A DNA stretch of 64,000 nt from Mucilaginibacter yixingensis. Lineage in GTDB: Bacteria; Bacteroidota; Bacteroidia; Sphingobacteriales; Sphingobacteriaceae. Below the pieces are notes generated by a model, which saw nothing but the letters and a program-made list of their open reading frames with translations, was not told where the DNA came from and made no database searches. The stretch covers positions 4,092,001-4,156,000 of the forward strand of contig NZ_CP160205.1 in assembly GCF_041080815.1 (NCBI RefSeq). The letters run 5' to 3'. Positions within the stretch are counted from its first letter, which is position 1. Each line of letters begins with the position of its first letter. The position numbers and the translations under genes are program-made. Of the stretch, positions 9,008 to 17,750 are shown piece after piece.

Positions 9008-9219
9008 ACTGCTCTTACCCTAACATCTTCGTTACCATTAGCACTTAATTTACTTCACCACACAATAAGCACACACGCGTTGCGTTTAGACTTTCTCAAA
9101 GCAATTCCCTGCAATTTTCATTTTCTTCTTCTTTTTCACGAAAATTTCATTTAATTTTCATTTAACAAAATATTTCATTGTCGCCTGCGTTTAATTACCA
9201 TACAAACAAACGTTGATAT

Positions 9220-9420
9220 ATGGGAGAAACCTTTACCTTTTTAAATGTTGTTAACCACGCTACTGTGAAAGAGATAGATGTTATAGAAGAGGCTTTGGAT
9301 ACTGACGACATGATTTTTTATCATGTAATTAGTGAAGAGCTGGATGCGTTGCAGAAAAATGCTCCGCAGCATGTAATTGAAAACATCCTTAATTTTTCAA
9401 AAGGCCTGAGCCTGCGTTAA
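9220..9420 (+). CDS. Hypothetical protein, small and acidic
   Basis: Protein of 66 residues with a clean ATG (MGETFTFLNVVNHATVKEID). It is acidic, probably mostly helical, with no membrane segment or cysteine. An A/T-rich stretch with room for a promoter precedes it. I do not recognise a family; it lies alone between the CdiI-like gene and nth. Coding is supported by a clean start, a normal amino-acid composition and the absence of an overlapping alternative. Confidence 0.6.
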   Translation: MGETFTFLNVVNHATVKEIDVIEEALDTDDMIFYHVISEELDALQKNAPQHVIENILNFSKGLSLR

Positions 9421-9531
9421 CCAACATTAATTGTAAACCAACACGGCCAGGCCGTACCGGTTGCTTTTCTTAAAAAACAATCTGCATCGGCGGGCTTATT
9501 CATGCTTGCACAAGATTGCTATATTTGGCCC

Positions 9532-10194
9532 ATGCTGAAGCAGGAGCGTTACCGTTTATTTGTCGAGTATTTTTCACAACACCAGCCGGTGGCTGAAACC
9601 GAGTTGCATTATACCAATCCGTATGAGCTGCTGGTGGCGGTGATCCTCTCGGCACAATGTACAGACAAGCGTATTAACCAGGTAACCCCTGCCCTTTTTG
9701 ACCGGTTCCCTACGCCCGAGTCATTATCCCTGTCAACCTCCGAGGAGGTGTTTACCTACATCCGCAGCGTAAGTTATCCTAATAATAAGGCTAAACATTT
9801 GGTGGGCATGGCCAAAATGCTGGTACATGACTTTGGCGGTGAAGTACCCTCAGACGTAAAAGAACTGCAAAAAATGCCCGGCGTTGGGCGCAAAACGGCC
9901 AATGTTATTGCCTCGGTAGTGTTTGATGTACCAGCCATTGCCGTAGATACGCATGTGTTCAGGGTATCAAACCGTATTGGGCTCACCAACAACGCCCGCA
10001 CACCATTGGCTGTAGAAAAACAACTGATCAAATTTCTGCCCCGTGAACGATTGGCCATTGCACACCACTGGATCATCTTACACGGCCGCTATATCTGCAT
10101 AGCCCGCAAACCTAAGTGTGATATCTGCCCCCTCACTCATTTTTGTAAATACTACGAGAAGAATATAGCCGGAAAGCTTATATCTGGCAATTAG
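9532..10194 (+). CDS. nth: Endonuclease III
   Basis: Base-excision repair DNA glycosylase/AP lyase for oxidised pyrimidines, 220 residues. The helix-hairpin-helix is LQKMPGVGRKTANVIAS, with the catalytic lysine in GRKTA, and the catalytic aspartate is in VDTHVFRVSNRIGL. The C-terminal [4Fe-4S] loop is intact: CIARKPKCDICPLTHFC shows the C-x6-C-x2-C-x5-C spacing. The ATG at 9532 (MLKQERYRLF) fits the family better than the ATG ten codons upstream. It ends 4 bp inside the 3' end of the convergent lipoprotein gene. Confidence 0.97.
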   Translation: MLKQERYRLFVEYFSQHQPVAETELHYTNPYELLVAVILSAQCTDKRINQVTPALFDRFPTPESLSLSTSEEVFTYIRSVSYPNNKAKHLVGMAKMLVHDFGGEVPSDVKELQKMPGVGRKTANVIASVVFDVPAIAVDTHVFRVSNRIGLTNNARTPLAVEKQLIKFLPRERLAIAHHWIILHGRYICIARKPKCDICPLTHFCKYYEKNIAGKLISGN

Positions 10195-11282
10195 TTTACC
10201 ACCAGTCTGCTAAACTTCGCGCCATCGTAAACCCCAATACCATCGTTTTGGGTTAGCAGATACAATCGTCCATCTGGTGCAAATTCCATCTTCAATACAT
10301 TCATGGCTGGCCCGGTGGCGTCGGCCTGGCCTCCGTTTCGCCAATGTAAAAGAGGCTTAAATAGCTTTGTCCAGTTTTCAATCTTTTCCAGGTTTTGCTT
10401 TGGTTCTCCTTTAAAAACGCCGTTTTGACAATAAAAGTAGAGACAGCCATCTTTAGGGTTAAAACAAGCCGGACCAATATACTCCCCTGCTTGAGTCATC
10501 TTTGCAGGCCTCGGTTTACCATTAATTACCAGAGTAGTGTCTATATATTTGAGTTTGCTTTTGAATAGTACTTTGGCAGTAAGGTTATTAAATTGAACTA
10601 AGCTGCCATCTGTGAGGCTCAGATGGGCTAATCCGGATGACAAATAAACCAAATGCCCATCTGTAAATATTGACTTTACCGGATTTAAGTCAAGTTCAAA
10701 CCCGTTTGTCTGAGGTTTGATGAACTTTTTACTCTTGATGTCGAATACAAATAATTCTCCACCCCATTCGCCATGCTCTGAACCTATCCATAAACGATTA
10801 TTACTATCAACCAATACCGCCGATGGTTTAAACCAGCCTCCAATTTGTCTGTTGAGTTTTAAAGAGTCGTCCGGGTAATATGTTTTGTTGTCGATTAGAC
10901 TGATTATACCCTGTTTATCAATTACATAAAGTTGATTATTGTTGTCAAAACAAATGTTATAGATAGTTTCTTTACCGTTGAAGATTGTTTCGAACGTTTG
11001 CTTCTTACTGTTGAACCGCTCCACATGGTTCACAGAATCTACAATTACTAAATTGTTTTTCTTATCGACCGTTAGCTGGGTTATAGGTTTATCAGTCCGA
11101 AGATCTATAGTTGTAAAAGCATGTTTAACGGTGTTATAAATGTCAACTTTTCCGGATGGTGTTAGTGCATAAAGCTCCTCCCCCGATATTGCCATGTTTG
11201 TATAAACCTGAGGGGTAGCCGTTTGTGATTTACAAGCCGTGAACAAGCCCATGCAAAGCATGGTAACGATAAGGTGTTTCAT
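10191..11282 (-). CDS. Putative lipoprotein with beta-propeller repeats
   Basis: Protein of 363 residues with a lipoprotein signal: MKHLIVTMLCMGLFTAC, lipid-attachment cysteine at residue 17. The mature part is all-beta with repeated short motifs of the kind DNNNQLYVIDKQG, DSNNRLWIGSEHG and APDGRLYLLTQNDG, which suggests an NHL- or ligand-sensor-like propeller. It probably sits in the periplasm or outer membrane. Its function is not recognisable. The 3' end overlaps nth by 4 bp, convergent. Confidence 0.7.
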   Translation of the reverse strand: MKHLIVTMLCMGLFTACKSQTATPQVYTNMAISGEELYALTPSGKVDIYNTVKHAFTTIDLRTDKPITQLTVDKKNNLVIVDSVNHVERFNSKKQTFETIFNGKETIYNICFDNNNQLYVIDKQGIISLIDNKTYYPDDSLKLNRQIGGWFKPSAVLVDSNNRLWIGSEHGEWGGELFVFDIKSKKFIKPQTNGFELDLNPVKSIFTDGHLVYLSSGLAHLSLTDGSLVQFNNLTAKVLFKSKLKYIDTTLVINGKPRPAKMTQAGEYIGPACFNPKDGCLYFYCQNGVFKGEPKQNLEKIENWTKLFKPLLHWRNGGQADATGPAMNVLKMEFAPDGRLYLLTQNDGIGVYDGAKFSRLVVN

Positions 11283-11335
11283 ATGCCAATTTAATACTTT
11301 ATGTAGTATAGATGCTCACTGTCGCCATATTCCAT

Positions 11336-11364
11336 AAAAAAAGCGCTTTGCAGCGCTTTTTTTA
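11336..11364. terminator. Rho-independent terminator after the DinB gene
   Basis: The hairpin AAGCGCTTTGCAGCGCTT is flanked by A-runs and T-runs on both sides, so it can act in either direction. It lies just beyond the stop codon of the minus-strand DinB gene. Confidence 0.85.
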
Positions 11365-11377
11365 TGTTTTGAAAATA

Positions 11378-11893
11378 TCAGGCTTCGGCCTTTTCAATCA
11401 TCGGCATCTCATCAGCACTTGGGCCATAGCTGCCCGGGATAGGCACATTCAGCAATCGCAAGAATACACCCAGCTGCGCACGGTGGTGAATCTGTTGCGA
11501 CATGCTCATCCTAATCACGTCGGCTTTATTAGTGGTAAAGAAAATATTGGCGCCGTCGCGCAGCGTCCACAGTTCGGCCAGTTCGGCAGCGTCGGCATTT
11601 TGCAGGCGGGTGCGGGCCTCTTCCAGGTTTTTCTCAAAGGTAGCCTGTAACTCGGCATTGTTAGCCACGATGGTTGGCTTATAACCTTCTACGGAAAAAT
11701 CCAACTCGGTAGTATTTAAAGCCATCGGTATCCAGCCCGGTAACTCGGCAATATGCGTAGCCAGTACAACAAGGCGCATACTTTTAGGATGCGGCTGCCA
11801 TTGGTACTGATCCTCGGGCAACAGGGTTAAAAATTTACGGGTTATTGCCGCTTCCTCTTCCAATTGGTTCAAGAAATAATTTAAGAGTGTCAT
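11378..11893 (-). CDS. DinB family protein
   Basis: Four-helix-bundle protein of 171 residues, DinB/YfiT type. These proteins often bind a metal through three histidines and include thiol-dependent transferases. Visible landmarks are the N-terminal LNYFLNQLEEEAAITRKFL, PHPKSMRLVVLATHIAELPGW with one conserved histidine, and MSMSQQIHHRAQLGVFLRLLNVPIPGSYGPSADE near the end, which carries the paired histidines. Substrate unknown. It is a single-gene unit closed by a strong hairpin terminator. Confidence 0.9.
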   Translation of the reverse strand: MTLLNYFLNQLEEEAAITRKFLTLLPEDQYQWQPHPKSMRLVVLATHIAELPGWIPMALNTTELDFSVEGYKPTIVANNAELQATFEKNLEEARTRLQNADAAELAELWTLRDGANIFFTTNKADVIRMSMSQQIHHRAQLGVFLRLLNVPIPGSYGPSADEMPMIEKAEA

Positions 11894-12132
11894 AATGCTT
11901 GCTTTTTAGTTGATGATTCAAAGGTGACAATGGCGAGTGACAACCCTATGTCAGTAGGAAAAAATTGGAGCAAAAAAAATCCAGAAACCGGAATTTCCCG
12001 CTAATTATTTTTAATGGCATTCAAGAAAGCTTCGCCATTGAACGGACTCTTAAGATTTACAGGATACTGAAAGAACGATTATCCTGTAAATCATTTAAAC
12101 TTATAAATCCTAGTTCTAAAAGAGCGTGGGCC

Positions 12133-12230
12133 AGTCAGAACACCGGGCCGGCGCTGGCGGGAATGCTAATTTTTTATCGAGCTGTGCGAGAATAAAAAAT
12201 CGCAGGGCGGGTGGAAGGATTGTTCTGACT
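12133..12230. repeat. 98-bp inverted-repeat element upstream of recA
   Basis: Perfect 10-bp outer arms (AGTCAGAACA and TGTTCTGACT) enclose a G/C-rich core and a nested pair TTTTTTATC/GAATAAAAAA. It is non-coding and resembles a small dispersed palindrome. Confidence 0.55.
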
Positions 12231-12479
12231 TGATTTTTTGCTTCTTTTTGATCAAGCAAAAAGAAGTAGCCCCCGCGGCAATGAGCGGGCTACAGAACGT
12301 TATTACACGGACCGCCCTAAAATCATAAGCCTCCATAATTAAATAAACCGTCTTTAAATTTTATCTTTTGATTTTCCCTCCCCGATAACTAAGTTTGATA
12401 GAAACATCAACGTTTCCACAGCATTTTAAACCAATAAAAAATAATTACTAAAAAAATTAGTATTTGTAATTTCTTTTAT

Positions 12480-12487
12480 TACATTTG
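12480..12487 (+). promoter_or_regulatory. Candidate -7 promoter box of recA
   Basis: TACATTTG matches the Bacteroidota sigma-A -7 consensus TAnnTTTG. A TTTG at 12463-12466 could be the -33 element, but the spacing (13 bp) is shorter than usual, so the -33 assignment is weak. Confidence 0.4.
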
Positions 12488-12504
12488 TACACATTCATAT
12501 TACA

Positions 12505-13512
12505 ATGAGCAACGCAGATAAACTTAAAGCATTACAGCTTACGCTGGATAAACTGGAAAAATCATACGGCAAAGGCACCATCATGAAGCTGGGCGATACC
12601 GAGGTTGAGAAAATGGAAGTGATCTCTACCGGTTCGTTGGGGCTGGATATTGCCCTTGGTGTTAATGGTTTGCCTAAAGGCCGTATCATTGAGATCTATG
12701 GTCCGGAGTCGTCTGGTAAAACCACGCTGGCTATCCACGCCATTGCTGAGGCACAGAAACAAGGCGGCATTGCTGCCTTTATTGATGCCGAGCACGCGTT
12801 CGATCGTTTTTATGCTAAAAAGCTGGGTGTCGATGTAGAAAACCTGTTGATCTCTCAGCCTGATAACGGCGAGCAGGCACTGGAAATTGCTGACAACCTG
12901 ATTCGCTCTGGTGCTATCGATATCATTGTAATTGACTCTGTGGCCGCACTGGTGCCAAAAGGCGAGATTGAGGGCGAAATGGGCGACTCTAAAATGGGCC
13001 TGCAGGCGCGCTTAATGTCTCAAGCTTTACGTAAGCTAACCGGTACCATCAGCAAAACCGGATGTTGCTGTATCTTCATCAACCAGCTGCGCGATAAGAT
13101 TGGGGTAATGTTTGGTAACCCTGAAACCACTACTGGTGGTAACGCGTTGAAATTTTACGCTTCGGTACGTTTGGATGTACGCCGTATCTCTCAGATCAAG
13201 GATACCGACGAGGTATCTGGTAACCGCGTTAAAGTGAAAATTGTTAAAAACAAAGTAGCTCCGCCGTTCCGCTTAGCAGAGTTTGATATCATGTTTGGCG
13301 AGGGCATCTCTAAAGCCGGCGAAATTATTGACCTGGGTGTTGACCACAACATCATCAAAAAATCAGGTTCATGGTTTAGCTATGGCGATACCCGCCTGGG
13401 CCAGGGTCGTGATGCGGTTAAACAACTGCTGCTAGACAACCCTGAGCTGATGGAAGAACTGGAAACCCGCATTAAAGAGAAGGTAACCGGTGAGTCTTTA
13501 GAAGAAGCGTGA
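12505..13512 (+). CDS. recA: Recombinase RecA
   Basis: DNA strand-exchange ATPase for homologous recombination and activator of LexA-type self-cleavage, 335 residues, a normal length. The Walker A is GPESSGKTT, Walker B is IDIIVIDSVAAL, and loop L2 lies in FINQLRDKIGVMFGNPETTTGGNALKFYASVR. The C-terminal acidic tail is short. The start is MSNADKLKALQLTLDKLEKSYGKG. It has its own promoter and a strong terminator 50 bp downstream, so it is a single-gene unit. Confidence 0.99.
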   Translation: MSNADKLKALQLTLDKLEKSYGKGTIMKLGDTEVEKMEVISTGSLGLDIALGVNGLPKGRIIEIYGPESSGKTTLAIHAIAEAQKQGGIAAFIDAEHAFDRFYAKKLGVDVENLLISQPDNGEQALEIADNLIRSGAIDIIVIDSVAALVPKGEIEGEMGDSKMGLQARLMSQALRKLTGTISKTGCCCIFINQLRDKIGVMFGNPETTTGGNALKFYASVRLDVRRISQIKDTDEVSGNRVKVKIVKNKVAPPFRLAEFDIMFGEGISKAGEIIDLGVDHNIIKKSGSWFSYGDTRLGQGRDAVKQLLLDNPELMEELETRIKEKVTGESLEEA

Positions 13513-13564
13513 TTTTAGTGGTCAGTGATTAGTTAATCAGTGATCAGTTTATATAAGATTTTGG

Positions 13565-13593
13565 AGAGCCACATATTTGTGGCTCTTTTTATT
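13565..13593 (+). terminator. Rho-independent terminator of recA
   Basis: The 9-bp stem AGAGCCACA/TGTGGCTCT has a 4-base loop and is followed by a T-run, about 50 bp after the recA stop codon. Confidence 0.9.
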
Positions 13594-13700
13594 TCTTAGG
13601 GCCGTAGAAAATTTTACTGGCTTCCTCTATATTTAGTCTAAGCAAGATGGCTTTGTCATACCTGACAATATATATTGATACCCCGTTATTATAGTTTTTA

Positions 13701-14957
13701 TTATTTAACAACAATCATCAACTCTTTAATCGTCTTACCTTCATTGTCTTTTATACTTAACGTATATTTTCCTCTTCTTAGATAAAGTTTGTCGTCAGCT
13801 TTTTCTACCACCAATTGATCAGCTGGAATTCTATTGCCGGGTAGTTCATTAGCATAGAATGCTTGAACAAACTGCTTGGGTTTTAAATGAAGATATTGCA
13901 GGCCATAAGGTTTCCTCATCCCTCCAATGCTATAGAATGATGGATGATTGCCTTGCTTAAGATATTGCGGGAAGATAACTGATATGTCTACAAATTTACC
14001 GTGCCATGGCCTGTCATCCTTGACCGCAACTACCGGGCCTGTAATATGCAATAACGTATTTACAGATATAAACTCCTTTTCATCAAGCTGCGGATACAAA
14101 TGTTCCACTTGCCTGGTTTGATCAATGGTTAAGGGATCAATACCTGTAAACTGCTTAAAATATTGCGCCATTTTCTTCCAACCGTTGCTGTTACCCTCGT
14201 GAACATGGTCATAGCCGGCAAATACTAACAATTTCTGGCCTGACTGATTACCTAATAAACTTTCTAAGTTTCGGGCCATTAAAGAATCCCTGAAGCTATT
14301 GCAATAATTGGGGGCGGTGCTTTTATGATCACATTCTTCCTTAGGTTCATAACCTGCCAACTTAAATCCGAGCGATTTTGCCTCTCTTATTAATTCACCA
14401 AAAAGTGGTTCACGGGAATAGTAACCGGTATGATAATCGGGATAAGGTTTTTGATTAATTAAGGAATCATCCAGGGTTTCTATAGCTAACGTGTGATAGC
14501 CTGACTGATAGAAAGACCTAAGCATCTCCATTAGTAAAGCTCGATGATAAGGCAGATGATGTGCTTCATTGATCATTACCACCTGCTGGTGCCTGGCTTG
14601 CTCCGTTATATAACTTGCAGCATCAATAAAATGATGTTGCCTGACAAAAGCAGTATCGTAATTTACTTTCTCTTTCTTCGCCTCCTCACCAAATCTAGCA
14701 TCACTATAAAACAACAGCTTTTTATAATCTCCTATAAAGGAATAATAAGTCATCATGGCCTGATACCAGGTACCCATTCCTGCACGGTCTGCTGTATCCG
14801 CTTTAATGGTATGCAATAATCGGATTGGCGCCAAATAATTTTCGGGCTGCTCATTTGTTACGCTCATTGCCGTATCAAACGCCCTTTGTGCTGGAGATTG
14901 CGCTTCTAAAAGTTGACAGCCAATTACTAAGATTGCAAATAGTATTAAATGCTTCAT
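13701..14957 (-). CDS. Secreted erythromycin-esterase-like / ChaN-like protein
   Basis: Exported protein of 418 residues with a signal peptide (MKHLILFAILVIGCQLLEAQ). The central part, HQQVVMINEAHHLPYHRALLMEMLRSF followed by YHTLAIETLDD and GFKLAGYEP, has the E-x-H-H core and segment order of the EreA/ChaN superfamily, in which a glutamate and histidines form the active site. FAGYDHVHEG later supplies another histidine-rich motif. A TPR-like stretch precedes the domain. The start is ATG 14957; three codons upstream is only a TTG. The substrate is unknown, and true erythromycin resistance should not be inferred. Confidence 0.6.
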   Translation of the reverse strand: MKHLILFAILVIGCQLLEAQSPAQRAFDTAMSVTNEQPENYLAPIRLLHTIKADTADRAGMGTWYQAMMTYYSFIGDYKKLLFYSDARFGEEAKKEKVNYDTAFVRQHHFIDAASYITEQARHQQVVMINEAHHLPYHRALLMEMLRSFYQSGYHTLAIETLDDSLINQKPYPDYHTGYYSREPLFGELIREAKSLGFKLAGYEPKEECDHKSTAPNYCNSFRDSLMARNLESLLGNQSGQKLLVFAGYDHVHEGNSNGWKKMAQYFKQFTGIDPLTIDQTRQVEHLYPQLDEKEFISVNTLLHITGPVVAVKDDRPWHGKFVDISVIFPQYLKQGNHPSFYSIGGMRKPYGLQYLHLKPKQFVQAFYANELPGNRIPADQLVVEKADDKLYLRRGKYTLSIKDNEGKTIKELMIVVK

Positions 14958-15045
14958 AAGCACCAAAACTAATAAATTAGTTTAAAATCCAAATAATTCA
15001 TTAATAATCGGACTCCAAAGTAATTTCAATAAATCATCTTAAAAC

Positions 15046-15078
15046 AAAAAACGCCTCCCCATCAGGGAAGGCGTTTTA
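15046..15078. terminator. Terminator downstream of the aconitase gene
   Basis: The stem AACGCCT...AGGCGTT has a CATCAGGG-type loop and A/T runs on both sides, placed 35 bp after the minus-strand aconitase stop. It looks bidirectional. Confidence 0.85.
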
Positions 15079-15112
15079 TATAGTAAGGAATTTAAAATCC
15101 TAAAATATTGAT

Positions 15113-17380
15113 TTAAACAGCTTGCTGAGCACGGATGATGTTCAGTGCACCGCCTGCTTTAAACCACTCAATTTGCTGTGCATTGTAAGTGTGGTTTACC
15201 GCGAAGGTATCCTGAGAACCATCTTTGTGGGTCAGGGTTACGCTCAGTTGTTTGTCTGGTGCAAAGGTAGTCAGACCGTTGATTGCAAACAGGTCATCTT
15301 CCTGTACTTTATCGTAATCAGCCGGATCAGCGAAGGTGATGCCCAGCATACCTTGTTTTTTCAGGTTGGTTTCGTGGATACGTGCGAAAGATTTTACCAG
15401 GATAGCACGAACGCCCAGGTGACGTGGCTCCATCGCAGCGTGCTCGCGTGATGAACCTTCACCGTAGTTCTCGTCGCCTACTACTACAGAACCTATACCG
15501 TGCGCTTTGTAATCGCGCTGGGTAGCAGGTACCGGACCATACTCGCCGGTCAGGGCGTTTTTAACGCTGTCTGCATTGTTATTGAAGTAGTTGATCGCAC
15601 CGATCAGCATGTTATTTGAAATGTTATCCAGGTGACCGCGGAATTTCAACCATGGACCAGCCATAGAGATGTGGTCAGTAGTACATTTACCTTTAGCTTT
15701 GATCAGCAAGCGCAGGCCGCTCAGGTCGGTACCTTCCCAGGCTGCAAATGGATCTAACAGTTGTAAACGGGCAGATTTTGGATCAACCACAACAGTTACA
15801 CCGCTACCGTCTTCTGCAGGAGCCTGGTAACCAGCATCCTCAACTGCAAAACCTTTTACTGGTAACTCGATGCCTACTGGCTCGTCCAATTTCACCTGCT
15901 CACCGTTTTGGTTGGTCAGGGTGTCAGTTAAAGGGTTGAAGGTTAAATCACCAGCAATTGCAAACGCAGTTACAATCTCCGGAGATGCTACGAAAGCGTG
16001 GGTGTTAGGGTTACCATCCTGACGTTTAGCGAAGTTACGGTTAAACGAAGTGATGATAGAGTTTTTACGAGATGGATCATCAGTATGACGAGCCCACTGA
16101 CCGATACACGGACCGCAAGCGTTTGCCAATACTACACCACCAATTTTCTCGAAAGTATCCAGGTAACCATCGCGCTCTACCGTGTAACGTACCAGTTCTG
16201 AACCTGGGGTTACAGTGTACTCGGCTTTAGCTTTCAGGTTTTTATCAATAGCCTGTTTGGCAACAGATGCCGCACGGGTAATATCTTCATAAGATGAGTT
16301 GGTACAAGAACCAATCAAGCCAACTTCTAAAGTTGTAGGCCAGCCGTTTTCTTTAACAGCTGTAGCAAATTTAGAGATAGGCCAAGCCAGATCCGGGGTG
16401 AACGGACCGTTTACGTGCGGCTCCAGTTCGCTCAGGTTGATTTCAATCACCTGATCAAAATATTGTTCTGGAGTAGCGTAAACCTCTGGGTCGCCGGTTA
16501 AGTGTTGTTTAACAGCGTAAGCCAGGTCGGCAATTTCAGCACGCTCAGTACCACGCAGGTAAGCAGCAGCTTTCTCGTCAAAACCAAAGATTGAGGTAGT
16601 AGCACCAATTTCTGCACCCATGTTACAGATAGTACCTTTACCGGTAGCAGAAAGCGACTCAGCACCTTCGCCAAAATATTCAACAATGTAACCGGTACCA
16701 CCTTTTACAGTCAGGATACCAGCAACACGCAGGATCACGTCTTTTGCAGAAGCCCAGCCAGACAGTTTGCCGGTCAGCTTCACACCAATCAGTTTAGGGA
16801 ATTTAAGCTCCCATGGCAGGCCAGCCATAACGTCGCATGCATCAGCACCACCAACGCCAATGGCAATCATACCCAAACCACCTGCGTTAGGTGTGTGTGA
16901 GTCTGTACCAATCATCATACCACCCGGGAAAGCGTAGTTTTCTAACACTACCTGGTGAATAATACCTGCACCTGGTTTCCAAAAACCGATACCGTATTTG
17001 TCAGAAACAGAAGCAAGGAAATCGTAAACTTCTTTGTTAATGTCTTTTGCAGTGTTCAAATCGTCAGTAGCACCAACTTTAGCCTGGATCAAGTGATCAC
17101 AGTGTACTGTTGATGGAACAGCAACTTTAGGGCGACCAGCCTGCATAAACTGCAGCAACGCCATTTGTGCGGTAGCATCTTGCATAGCCACACGGTCTGG
17201 TGCAAAGTCAACATAGTCTGCACCGCGGGTGTATGCTTTACGAGCATCGCCCTCGCTCAAGTGAGCATATAAAATTTTCTCAGTTAGAGTAAGCGGTTTA
17301 CCGGTAGCTTTACGCGCAGCCTCAACGCGGGTGGCGTAACGATCGTAAACCTGTTTGATCATATCTAAATCAAAAGCCAT
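15113..17380 (-). CDS. Aconitate hydratase (mitochondrial-type)
   Basis: TCA-cycle enzyme converting citrate to isocitrate through cis-aconitate, 755 residues. The three [4Fe-4S] ligand cysteines are visible: one in GLIGSCTNSSYED and two in NACGPCIGQW. The N-terminal half has IIHQVVLENYAFPGGMMIGTDSHTPNAGGLG and the C-terminal swivel domain has GDENYGEGSSREHAAMEPRHLG. The length and the WASAKDVIL stretch fit the mitochondrial aconitase branch common in Bacteroidota. Monocistronic, with a terminator right behind it. Confidence 0.97.
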   Translation of the reverse strand: MAFDLDMIKQVYDRYATRVEAARKATGKPLTLTEKILYAHLSEGDARKAYTRGADYVDFAPDRVAMQDATAQMALLQFMQAGRPKVAVPSTVHCDHLIQAKVGATDDLNTAKDINKEVYDFLASVSDKYGIGFWKPGAGIIHQVVLENYAFPGGMMIGTDSHTPNAGGLGMIAIGVGGADACDVMAGLPWELKFPKLIGVKLTGKLSGWASAKDVILRVAGILTVKGGTGYIVEYFGEGAESLSATGKGTICNMGAEIGATTSIFGFDEKAAAYLRGTERAEIADLAYAVKQHLTGDPEVYATPEQYFDQVIEINLSELEPHVNGPFTPDLAWPISKFATAVKENGWPTTLEVGLIGSCTNSSYEDITRAASVAKQAIDKNLKAKAEYTVTPGSELVRYTVERDGYLDTFEKIGGVVLANACGPCIGQWARHTDDPSRKNSIITSFNRNFAKRQDGNPNTHAFVASPEIVTAFAIAGDLTFNPLTDTLTNQNGEQVKLDEPVGIELPVKGFAVEDAGYQAPAEDGSGVTVVVDPKSARLQLLDPFAAWEGTDLSGLRLLIKAKGKCTTDHISMAGPWLKFRGHLDNISNNMLIGAINYFNNNADSVKNALTGEYGPVPATQRDYKAHGIGSVVVGDENYGEGSSREHAAMEPRHLGVRAILVKSFARIHETNLKKQGMLGITFADPADYDKVQEDDLFAINGLTTFAPDKQLSVTLTHKDGSQDTFAVNHTYNAQQIEWFKAGGALNIIRAQQAV

Positions 17381-17750
17381 TGTATTGATTTTTAGTGAAA
17401 AGAAATAACGAAATCAGGTACTGAATGCAGTGTTTCGCATTCGAGTGGCGAAGCTACGAAATTTGCACATTTATTTGAAGCTCAAGCAAGATCAAATCTT
17501 ATTTGGATACATTCTAAATTACAGCGAGTTTGAGCTGAAAGCAGAAAGGTAAAAGGAGAAAGGTTTTTGCATTTCATAAAGGCAGAGATTTGAGGACTTA
17601 GTGTATCGACATCCCCACAAAGGAAGACTCTTGTCTGCGTAATCAGTAAAAAAGCAAAACCGAAAAGATCTCTCCTTCGTCGAGATGACAACCTAAAATA
17701 AAAAAGGTAAAAGAAACTTTTACCTTTCGCCTTTATCCTTTTACCTCCGG
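17381..17750. other. Intergenic region between aconitase and tsaD genes
   Basis: This 370-bp gap carries the promoter of the aconitase gene at its left end. A CTCTCCTTCGTCGAGATGAC segment (about 17668-17688) looks like part of a dispersed repeat. The tsaD terminator is at its right end. A 69-codon open frame on the minus strand has no protein-like character and is not called. Confidence 0.5.
17703..17727 (-). terminator. Rho-independent terminator of tsaD
   Basis: AAAGGTAAAAG and CTTTTACCTTT form a perfect 11-bp stem with a 3-base loop. On the minus strand it is followed by a T-rich run, 24 bp after the tsaD stop codon. Confidence 0.85.

Larger units (their letters stand above)
11894..12504. 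other. Intergenic region upstream of recA with several inverted repeats
   Basis: No convincing gene in these 611 bp. About 12050-12120 carries AAGATTTACAGGAT facing ATCCTGTAAATC, related to the outer arms of the repeat at 3933-4123. At 12133-12142 and 12221-12230 lies a perfect 10-bp inverted repeat (AGTCAGAACA/TGTTCTGACT) with a nested A/T-rich pair inside. About 12240-12268 has CTTCTTTTTG facing CAAAAAGAAG. A TACATTTG box at 12480-12487 matches the Bacteroidota -7 consensus (TAnnTTTG) and lies 17 bp before the recA start. Confidence 0.6.

Noticed and set aside
11965..12195. 76-codon open frame upstream of recA
   Set aside because: It crosses two inverted repeats and has no protein-like features.
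17482..17691. 69-codon frame between the aconitase and tsaD genes
   Set aside because: It overlaps a dispersed repeat segment (CTCTCCTTCGTCGAGATGAC) and has no support.
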